The position numbers and the translations under genes were made by a program. DNA of 64,000 nt, taken from contig NZ_JABUFE010000009.1 of NCBI RefSeq assembly GCF_013315265.1, positions 95,995-159,994 on the forward strand. The letters run 5' to 3'. Positions 55,252 through 61,442 of the stretch are shown one piece after another (position 1 is the stretch's first letter; each line of letters starts with the position of its first letter). Below the pieces are notes generated by a model, which saw only the letters and a program-made list of their open reading frames with translations, had not been told where the DNA came from and made no database searches. This DNA is from Parasulfitobacter algicola (GTDB lineage: Bacteria > Pseudomonadota > Alphaproteobacteria > Rhodobacterales > Rhodobacteraceae).

Positions 55252-55477
55252 TCACACCCGACAGGATCGTACCAGCGATCAAAACCCACAGAACGACACT
55301 GACTACCGTCACTATCTTAGCCTTTCGTCCCAACTGCGGATCTGCAGGGGCCGAGGCATGTGTGCCGGGTACGATTTCGCCCATATCACCCTGAGTTTTC
55401 ATGCGCAATGGCAGCACGATAAACAGGACCATAAACCAAATCACGGCAAAAAGAACGATGGCGGATGTTATTGACAT
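55184..55477 (-). CDS. DUF1467 family membrane protein
   Basis: A 97-residue protein with two membrane helices (about 3-24 and 56-76) separated by MKTQGDMGEIVPGTHASAPADPQLG, the DUF1467 hallmark. It lies downstream of the methylmalonyl-CoA epimerase gene, a neighbourhood common in alphaproteobacteria. Function unknown. Confidence 0.85.
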   Translation of the reverse strand: MSITSAIVLFAVIWFMVLFIVLPLRMKTQGDMGEIVPGTHASAPADPQLGRKAKIVTVVSVVLWVLIAGTILSGVISVRDLDWFDRMSSPVSDDRDG

Positions 55478-55497
55478 AATATTTAAATAGCCTTCGT

Positions 55498-55902
55498 TCA
55501 GACTTCTTCCAGCTCGACCAGACAGCCATTGAAATCTTTGGGGTGAAGAAACAAAACGGGTTTTCCATGGGCGCCAATCTTTGGCTCACCATTACCCAAT
55601 ACGCGTGCACCTTCAGATTGAAGATGATCCCGTGCTGCGATGATATCATCAACTTCATAACAGACATGATGAATACCACCTGACGGGTTCTTTTCCAGAA
55701 ATCCAGAAATCGGGCTATCTTCACCCAATGGGTAAAGCAGTTCGATCTTGGTATTTGGTAATTCGATAAAAACCACCGTAACGCCGTGTGCCGGTTCGTC
55801 TTGTGGCTTTCCAACATTCGCACCCAAAGCTGTACGATACTGGTCTGATGCAGCCTGCAAGTCAGGTACAGCAATAGCAACGTGGTTCAGACGACCAATC
55901 AT
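55498..55902 (-). CDS. mce: Methylmalonyl-CoA epimerase
   Basis: A 134-residue VOC-fold enzyme that racemises methylmalonyl-CoA, connecting propionyl-CoA to succinyl-CoA. Family text is GRLNHVAIAVPDLQAA with the metal His, NTKIELLYPLGEDSPISGFLEKN, and GGIHHVCYEVDDI; the last Glu ligand is in GCLVELEEV. It fits with prpE at 28.7-30.5 kb for propionate use. Confidence 0.93.
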   Translation of the reverse strand: MIGRLNHVAIAVPDLQAASDQYRTALGANVGKPQDEPAHGVTVVFIELPNTKIELLYPLGEDSPISGFLEKNPSGGIHHVCYEVDDIIAARDHLQSEGARVLGNGEPKIGAHGKPVLFLHPKDFNGCLVELEEV

Positions 55903-55968
55903 AACAGACTCCTTTTTATCAGATTAAGCTGACTTATGCTGCAGATAAGGGCAAGACAAGACGCTGCG

Positions 55969-55983
55969 TTAACACTCCGTTAG
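55969..55983 (+). promoter_or_regulatory. CtrA-like half-matched site before the response regulator
   Basis: TTAA-CACTCCG-TTAG (55969-55983) has the TTAA-N7-TTAA layout of CtrA boxes with one mismatch. It lies 50 bases before the ATG of the response-regulator gene. A single site of this kind can occur by chance. Confidence 0.35.
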
Positions 55984-56032
55984 CCAAGGTCGGATTTAGT
56001 GCGAGTCACATCAAAGGACCGGAGAGAATGAA

Positions 56033-56749
56033 ATGGACACCTTCGACAAGTTCACAATGACACCCACGCCGACGTCTGCACGACCGCTATTGGGGTTAAC
56101 TGTGCTGGTTGTGGAAGATAGTCGATTTGCTTGCGAAGCCATCCGGCTTTTGTGCTTGCGTTCTGGTGCTCGGATCAGACGTGCAGATTGCCTGCGTTCT
56201 GCCCGGCGTCATCTACAGGCCTATCGTCCATCAGTGCTGATTGCCGATCTTGGCCTGCCAGACGGATCTGGCGCAGACCTGATCCGTGAGCTATCGCAAG
56301 TGAAACCGCGTGTTGATGTTATTCTGGCAATCAGCGGCGATAGTAATTCAAAGCAGACAGCACTGGACGCAGGCGCAGATGCCTTTATCTCAAAACCAAT
56401 GGAAAGTCTGGCAGCATTTCAGGAAATCGTCCTAAGCCAGTTGCCCGCAGATCAACGCCCACGCGGCCCACGTGTTTTGCCCGATGACATGATTGCGCCC
56501 GACATGATGGCCTATCAGGACGACATGGCCCATGTTGCTGATGTCATTTCAAATGATCCCGATGATACAATGCTGGAATATTTGACACAGTTCCTGTCTG
56601 GCGTCGCCCAAAGCGCACGTGACCAGGAATTAATGATTGCCGTAAAGTCGCTTGCATCAGATCGAATGGATGGCAAACCGACCAGATCGTCGCTGGCACG
56701 CCTGTCCGCAATGGTCCAAGAACGTGTTAATGGCAAAATCGCGATTTAA
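56033..56749 (+). CDS. Response regulator with an unassigned C-terminal region
   Basis: A 238-residue protein. The receiver domain (about 22-138) has the acidic pair in LVVEDSRF, phospho-acceptor Asp 72 in LIADLGLPDGSG, and the conserved Lys 121 in FISKPME. The remaining 100 residues are helical (DPDDTMLEYLTQFLSGVAQ) with no DNA-binding motif that I recognise, so it may act by protein contact. GGAGAG precedes the ATG. It marks the left border of the accessory island. Confidence 0.85.
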   Translation: MDTFDKFTMTPTPTSARPLLGLTVLVVEDSRFACEAIRLLCLRSGARIRRADCLRSARRHLQAYRPSVLIADLGLPDGSGADLIRELSQVKPRVDVILAISGDSNSKQTALDAGADAFISKPMESLAAFQEIVLSQLPADQRPRGPRVLPDDMIAPDMMAYQDDMAHVADVISNDPDDTMLEYLTQFLSGVAQSARDQELMIAVKSLASDRMDGKPTRSSLARLSAMVQERVNGKIAI

Positions 56750-56772
56750 CTCCGTTTGACCTCTGCAATATA

Positions 56773-56880
56773 TCAACTGATAGAAGCCATTGCCTCAACC
56801 TCGATAAGAAACTCTGGTCTGGTAAAGCCAGCTACCATCATCAACGTAGAGGCTGGTTTGATCGCAATGCCAGCCAGCCA
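56773..56880 (-). pseudogene. RidA/YjgF family remnant (C-terminal part only)
   Basis: The minus strand reads GIAIKPASTLMMVAGFTRPE and then FLIEVEAMASIS before a stop. This is the C-terminal strand-helix of a RidA-type protein (ValAgLarPexLvEIEaiA pattern). Sequence upstream of it on the minus strand does not continue the fold, so the 5' part was lost, probably when the adjoining IS30 element inserted. Confidence 0.65.
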
Positions 56881-56943
56881 GCCAGTGTGGTTTCAATTAA
56901 TCGCTGCAATATAGGATTCAAATTTCTCTGCTAGCGTTCGGTA

Positions 56944-57165
56944 TTACAAGGTTTTTCGAGATCGCTCGTTTAGCTGGCGAGCGACGGCGCCGAGTTTGGC
57001 TTGACTAAACCCCGATATATCAATGCATTTTGGGAAGTACTGTCTCAGAAGTCGGTTGGTGTTTTCGTTGCTACCGCGTTACCGAGGTGACTGGGGATCA
57101 CAAAAGAAGACGCCGATCTTTGTGGCCATGGTAAACTTCGCATGTCTGTGCATTGAACCAAGTTG
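56944..57165 (-). pseudogene. IS30-family transposase remnant with in-frame stop
   Basis: The minus strand encodes MHRHAKFTMATKIGVFFCDP, then QSPR, a TAA stop, and [20 protein letters not shown] and onward to LNERSRKTL. This is the DDE-domain end of IS30 transposases ([28 protein letters not shown]). The stop fits a CAA to TAA change at the Gln of SPWQRG. Only about 70 codons remain, without the N-terminal half. Confidence 0.85.
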
Positions 57166-57574
57166 CAGTTTCTCAGCTACATAGCATGTGAGGCGAACGG
57201 CTGGTCCCAACCCGAGCGACCGGAAAACTCGAAGAGTTCACCCTGGCAGGCGGCGACATCAATGCCACGGGCGCAATCTACCAGCCGAGCGCCGTCTCCA
57301 TTCGCTCATGTTCAAATGCTGGTGCGCATTGCTTCTGCGCGGCCCCGGTTATGCCATGCTGGCGGAGTGTTTCGCCTCAGGTCCTGACTATCACGTTGGC
57401 CACGTCTTTAGCCATGTCCCTGACATAGGTTTCCTCGATATCAAAAAACGGCGTGGCATTGATTACGGCTTCGATGGAACGCACAAACCCATGAACGTCA
57501 CTGATCCCGGTTTCCAGAGTGGGTTGGGCGTGGCACAGACCTTGTTCGACAACTTTATTTGCGACGCCCAAGGG
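57166..57574. other. Unassigned segment between two IS remnants
   Basis: About 400 bases, GC-richer than the surroundings. The minus-strand frame directly joined to the broken IS3 orfB reads PLGVANKVVEQGLCHAQPTL and later FVRSIEAVINATPFFDIEET, which looks protein-like but matches nothing I can name. It may be a gene fragment brought in by recombination. Confidence 0.35.
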
Positions 57575-58006
57575 GAACCGGATCATCGAACACGCCCTCT
57601 GGATCGACACATGCCAATCAGTTCTGGTCTCGTCAACCAGCGTTCGTTTCCGAGCAGACCTTAGAGCTTCCGCTTTAGAACATCCTGAAGCATTTCTTTG
57701 TCCAGTGCCAAGTCAGCAGCAATCTTCTTCAGCCTGAAATTCTCATCTTCCAACTCACGCAGTCGCTTCATGTCTGTCGGCAACATGCCTGCGTACTTTT
57801 TCTTCCAGTTAAAATACATCGGTTGGCTGATCCCCGCCTTTTGACAGATCTCAGAAACGGTCGTGCCTTCATCGCCCTGCTTGATGATGAACGCCTTCTG
57901 CGCGTCCGTGAACTTCGATGCTTTCATGCGTTTCCGCTCCTCTCCCAGCTCAGGAACATCTAGCGGAAAACTCTAACCAAAAACGAAGGCGTTTCTGGGG
58001 ATCACA
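57575..58006 (-). mobile_element. Truncated IS3-family insertion sequence
   Basis: The element comprises an intact orfA (57661-57927) followed in the -1 frame by only about 28 codons of orfB (ARKRTLVDETRTDWHVSIQR, then ACSMIRF). It then breaks off near 57575. The outer end probably lies near 58006, where TGTGATCCCCAG could be part of the terminal repeat. The catalytic DDE part of orfB is missing, so it cannot move by itself. Confidence 0.75.
57661..57927 (-). CDS. IS3-family transposase OrfA
   Basis: An 88-residue DNA-binding subunit. The helix-turn-helix is FTDAQKAFIIKQGDEGTTVSEICQKAGISQPMYFNWKKKY in key parts, and a leucine-zipper-like end LRELEDENFRLKKIAADL follows. The reading frame is intact, but its partner orfB is truncated directly after. 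Confidence 0.88.
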   Translation of the reverse strand: MKASKFTDAQKAFIIKQGDEGTTVSEICQKAGISQPMYFNWKKKYAGMLPTDMKRLRELEDENFRLKKIAADLALDKEMLQDVLKRKL

Positions 58007-58080
58007 GCAAACACACAACATCAGCCGCACAAAGAAACCTTTTTAAAAGAATGCTTAAAACAGAGTGCCCAAAGGGCTGA

Positions 58081-58386
58081 TTACAGATCACCCGTAATGA
58101 TATAGGGTGCGATTAAAGCCGGGATTTGATCGTCAACGATATTCAACTCCAGAATATTTCCATAAACCATGGAATTAAAGAATTCTGACTGCGATATTTT
58201 TTTTCGATAAAATGGCGGCGCCTGATCGCCATATGCATCCTGTGCGGTGCTTAGCAGTGTCTCGGTCAATGCAATCAATGTGTCATCTGCGACCAGGTTC
58301 TGCTCCATATAGGCAGGACTAAAGCGGCCTTGCATAAAAGCACCCATCAGAATATTAAATTCGATGAAATTAAGGTCTATATGCAT
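58081..58386 (-). CDS. Small unknown protein, last gene of the effector cassette
   Basis: A 101-residue acidic protein (MHIDLNFIEFNILMGAFMQG start; ends PALIAPYIITGDL) with no signal peptide and no family I recognise. It overlaps the end of the preceding gene by 17 bases, so the two are co-translated. Size, acidity and position downstream of a likely toxin fit an immunity protein; the preceding gene is an equal candidate. Confidence 0.55.
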   Translation of the reverse strand: MHIDLNFIEFNILMGAFMQGRFSPAYMEQNLVADDTLIALTETLLSTAQDAYGDQAPPFYRKKISQSEFFNSMVYGNILELNIVDDQIPALIAPYIITGDL

Positions 58387-58732
58387 CTATGACTGTCTCT
58401 TTTGAGGTCAGATCACCAAGTGGCCTATAAGGTTGCAATGGCGTGAAGTACTGATAAACATAGTGCTTTTGCTGATCTACGGATTGTTTTTGAAGCCAGT
58501 CCCACGTTTGGCTGTCTTCTTGGAACGTCAGAATTGCCTGATCGCGAAACGGTTCAAGTTGCGTTGTCAGATCGGGTGTCAGATCCATCAGATCATCTAT
58601 GATTTTGTTCAAGGGCTGGCTGAGGGTTGCCAGCGTATCATTAGGGTTGAACTTGCGGACGCAGATGATTTTCAGAAGCTCGATACATTCGTCCTGCGTC
58701 CCGAACGTGATTTTATGCGTTTGATCCGTCAT
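58370..58732 (-). CDS. Small unknown protein, candidate immunity protein
   Basis: A 120-residue soluble protein with an acidic middle (LTPDLTTQLEPFRDQAILTF) and an aromatic C-terminal part (HYVYQYFTPLQPYRPLG). AGGA lies 8-11 bases before its ATG. It starts 12 bases after the toxin-like gene and directly follows it, the usual place of an immunity gene in type VI cassettes. No family recognised. Confidence 0.55.
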   Translation of the reverse strand: MTDQTHKITFGTQDECIELLKIICVRKFNPNDTLATLSQPLNKIIDDLMDLTPDLTTQLEPFRDQAILTFQEDSQTWDWLQKQSVDQQKHYVYQYFTPLQPYRPLGDLTSKETVIDAYRP

Positions 58733-58744
58733 TGCGGCACATTC

Positions 58745-59386
58745 CTAGGTATGAAGAGCGGCATAATATGGCTCATAGACAAGAAACTGAGGATGTTCAG
58801 CAAAAATATTGGGACCTGAGTCAATAAACAATACGTGCCCCGGTACAGCCCGCAAGGCGCCTGGATGCAGATATTCATTCGACGGAAAGTTATGCTTTGC
58901 AAATGCGATCGGAACCGTTCCATCCACGGCGACATGGGTATAGCTTTTTTCTTTTCCCAGATACAGCGGATTGCCGATAAACAGGGAATAAAACACCGTC
59001 ATCGGGCCCCATGGGCTTTCGGCGAAATAGACGCCTCCGCCAAGTCCGGGGGTCATAACGTTGCTTAAACGAATTGCTGCGGTCACTTCAGGTCGTGTGA
59101 AATGCCAAAAATGGCGCCAATCACATCCGCGTTCGCATGTGGTGGTATCTGTTGTGGTGGTTGCACCTGTTGTTGGAACGGCTGGCGTTTCGACATCGTC
59201 CGAGGACAGCAGATCGGTAATATTATCAACGGCTGCAGCACCCCCATCATAAATCGCCTCGCCCAAACTGGCCGAGGCCCGTTGACCCGCAGGCGTCATC
59301 AGATAAACGGCCCCTGCCAAAAGTGCAGCACCCCCAACATATACACCCCCTACAGCGGCGGCCGGTACAGCAGCTGGTCCTGCCAT
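58745..59386 (-). CDS. Candidate type VI effector with ADP-ribosyltransferase-like C-terminus
   Basis: A 213-residue protein. Residues 8-32 are Ala/Gly-rich and hydrophobic, and residues 66-83 are a Thr-rich linker. The C-terminal domain (about 88-195) begins RHFWHFTRPEVTAAIRLSNV and continues MTPGLGGGVYFAESPWGPMT. This order, His-Phe-Thr then I..S then GxGVYF, recalls HYD1-type ADP-ribosyltransferase toxins; candidate catalytic residues are His 95, Tyr 120 and Glu 123 or Asp 190. The start shares one base with the DUF4123 gene stop (TAATG) and has AAAGGAA. Two Cys (84, 88) could form a disulfide. The toxin assignment rests on motif resemblance and context. Confidence 0.6.
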   Translation of the reverse strand: MAGPAAVPAAAVGGVYVGGAALLAGAVYLMTPAGQRASASLGEAIYDGGAAAVDNITDLLSSDDVETPAVPTTGATTTTDTTTCERGCDWRHFWHFTRPEVTAAIRLSNVMTPGLGGGVYFAESPWGPMTVFYSLFIGNPLYLGKEKSYTHVAVDGTVPIAFAKHNFPSNEYLHPGALRAVPGHVLFIDSGPNIFAEHPQFLVYEPYYAALHT

Positions 59387-60459
59387 TATGAATTTCCTTT
59401 CGTCAGGCGTTTCATCGCAGCGACGTAGGATTTTTCAAGCAATTCAACGCGTTTTGAGATGGGAATATGAGTATTATTCAACAAAGGCCCCTCCAAAATG
59501 GTCTGATGCTGTTCATCAAATAGAATAACCAACATCGTTAATTTGTAGCAATCTTTAAATCTGACAATCTCGCCAGTATCTCGTTGTTTCAGACAATTGA
59601 AAACGTAATCTACCAATTGTACCAGATCACCTTCGAGTGTAACAGATTTCTTAGCAAATTTCTGTTCAATCGCCTTGTGGACATCCTTTTTCAGCTGGAC
59701 TTCCTTGGGCTGTCTAAATGCACGTTTGTCTGATAGATCTATTATGAATTTCTTCTGTGGACCGCGGGGTTGTTCTGGATCTCTTTCAAAGCAAAAAGTT
59801 TCTTTATCCAAGGGATTAATTGCAATCATCCTATGTATAAATGGCTTGAAAAGCGCATCAATCTTGTCGCTATCGATCATACGATCTTTGAAATAGGATA
59901 TCAGGACAGAGGGTTCCCAAAATCTGAAGTAAAACCATTTTTTCGCATCATCCTGCACTTTGGTAAATTTACGGAAGTGCGCCCGAAGCTGATCGAGAGT
60001 AGCTGTTGATCGTATATAGATGCCCGCTTCTTTGTCCCACAAATACCACGGCACATCGTCTACGGGATCATGTGTAAACAGATGGCGGGTAAATGTGTTG
60101 TCCGCTTCCAGCTTGACGACCCAAGGGGCTACATTCTTAAGATCGTCTGCAGCCTGGCCCTTGAAGAGACATCGATGCTCCAGCTTGGACGTACTAAGCA
60201 GCTCGGGCAAGTTTGTGACCTTCGCCGCATCCAAGATCGCATAGGTATGCAACGGCCTGTCAGGATCAGTCTGGCCGAAAAGTGAATTTTGCAAAGCATC
60301 CGGCACTGTCTTGGGCGGGTAGACCCGTAACTGATCATCCAGCGGCATGATATCCTTAATTCTCTCGATGATCAGAGGAGACGCCGATGTCTCGACCGTC
60401 TCAGCCAACACAGGGTGCTCGCCTTCGTTCCAGGGGTCTTCATATGTTCCCGTGTTCAC
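59386..60459 (-). CDS. DUF4123 protein, type VI effector adaptor
   Basis: A 357-residue protein. Residues about 60-185 fit DUF4123: PLHTYAILDAAKVTNLPELL, VAPWVVKLEADNTFTRHLF, LDQLRAHFRKFTKV and KWFYFRFWEPSVLISYF. DUF4123 proteins load toxin effectors onto VgrG spikes of type VI secretion systems. The C-terminal half (about 200-357) is basic and helical and is not assigned; it may bind the effector. The start is a GTG with weak ribosome-binding sequence; no in-frame ATG gives full DUF4123. No vgrG or other type VI gene lies in the window. Confidence 0.8.
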   Translation of the reverse strand: MNTGTYEDPWNEGEHPVLAETVETSASPLIIERIKDIMPLDDQLRVYPPKTVPDALQNSLFGQTDPDRPLHTYAILDAAKVTNLPELLSTSKLEHRCLFKGQAADDLKNVAPWVVKLEADNTFTRHLFTHDPVDDVPWYLWDKEAGIYIRSTATLDQLRAHFRKFTKVQDDAKKWFYFRFWEPSVLISYFKDRMIDSDKIDALFKPFIHRMIAINPLDKETFCFERDPEQPRGPQKKFIIDLSDKRAFRQPKEVQLKKDVHKAIEQKFAKKSVTLEGDLVQLVDYVFNCLKQRDTGEIVRFKDCYKLTMLVILFDEQHQTILEGPLLNNTHIPISKRVELLEKSYVAAMKRLTKGNS

Positions 60460-60599
60460 TGATCAAAATCCGCGTTGTTTCAAAACCTATTTAGTCACGT
60501 CAATATCCGATATGTGGCAGAGCATCTGGCCAAATGCAACTGTAAGATGCGGCTTTGCGGGGGCATAAATTGGCTTTATCAAAAAGCTTTTATTTCCTT

Positions 60600-61080
60600 T
60601 AAACTGACTGGTTGCGGAGCACCCGGTCTGGCCTCCATCGAGGAGTGGGGGCTGCAAAGGATAAGGGGCTTGGAAACCACAGGACTAGGGCCACGCGGAG
60701 CTGCAACAATGTGAAGTGAGCATGGCGAGCCCCTCTTTTGCCTGCGCCGGAGACGACAGCCCTAAACGTTGATCAATCGGCCAGATGATTGTGCAAGGTT
60801 TGGTGCAGGTGGAGAGGTAAATCTCCACATCCTGCGAGCGGGTTCCAAGGGGCGGCGATAAGCCCTTTGGTCAGGATCCATCTGTGAAAAGATGGCGGCA
60901 TTCAATCCGCGCAGGGTTGATCTATGGGGTGTTGGGGAGAGAGACCTCTCCCCGACGAGAGATCAAACGCAGGTACGCTTGCATTACGATATACAGGCTC
61001 AATGCCTCGGCGTCGTCATTGGCTGAGGGAGATAGAACGCAGGAGCGCAGCAGCCCATTCTCAAGAGGTGTGGTACTACC
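60600..61080 (+). other. Highly structured segment, possibly a group II intron remnant
   Basis: The text has many short perfect stems, for example GGAGAG-GTAAAT-CTCC near 60810, GGGGAGAG-AGA-CCTCTCCCC near 60933-60955 and TGTGGTA-CTACCACA near 61066-61081. It also has GGAAACC-like tetraloop text near 60671. This style resembles domain I of a bacterial group II intron. No reverse transcriptase frame and no domain V is visible, so if it is one it is a fragment. Confidence 0.3.
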
Positions 61081-61358
61081 ACACAAATCTTGCATCATTC
61101 CTTAAGGCCCAGTTTTTGCAATGCTTGGTCCACTGGTACAGTTGCCAGCGTATGACTTGGTTTGAACACATCTTAGGTCATTGTGGACCATCCGCAAGCT
61201 GGATCGGATCACACACGTCAATTGTCCTGAGCAGATGAAGGAAAGTTTCACGGCAAGTGTTGAGCGGTATGCGATTTACAGCCTGTATCTCTATGACATA
61301 TTTGATATTTTTACCTTTTTTTCAACATTTTACGAACATTCGCAAAAATGGATTAAAG

Positions 61359-61376
61359 CTGTCACGCAAGTGTAAC
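61359..61376 (+). promoter_or_regulatory. Pho-box-like element upstream of phoX
   Basis: CTGTCAC-GCAA-GTGTAAC (61359-61376) has two 7-base halves 4 bases apart, as in PhoB boxes (CTGTCAT-N4-CTGTCAT). The first half has one mismatch, the second three. It lies 67 bases before the phoX ATG, a suitable distance for PhoB activation. Confidence 0.55.
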
Positions 61377-61442
61377 ATTCCCCAGTATAGCGTCCAACCC
61401 ATCGCTAGGATTTTGACTATTCAAACCCAGTTGGAGGACGAC

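Larger units (their letters stand above)
60460..61442. other. Long non-coding stretch right of the effector cassette
   Basis: About 980 bases without a believable gene; small open frames here lack ribosome-binding sites and family traits. It holds a structured middle (60600-61080, listed separately), a segment of unknown origin (61080-61330) and the phoX promoter with a Pho-box-like site. Coding density of 1 gene per kb elsewhere makes this gap stand out. Confidence 0.5.

Noticed and set aside
57091..58006. 12-bp direct repeat CTGGGGATCACA at 57091-57102 and 57995-58006 as IS target duplication
   Set aside because: The left copy is part of the IS30 transposase coding sequence (CDPQ), and IS3 target duplications are only a few bases, so chance or terminal-repeat similarity is more likely.
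58433..58819. 128-codon plus-strand frame opposite the candidate immunity gene
   Set aside because: The minus-strand genes have better ribosome-binding sites and form a consistent chain with the adaptor and toxin genes; the plus frame crosses two of them.
60884..61238. Overlapping open frames of 73 and 104 codons right of the effector cassette
   Set aside because: Arg/Ser-rich translations without ribosome-binding sites, lying in structured non-coding sequence.
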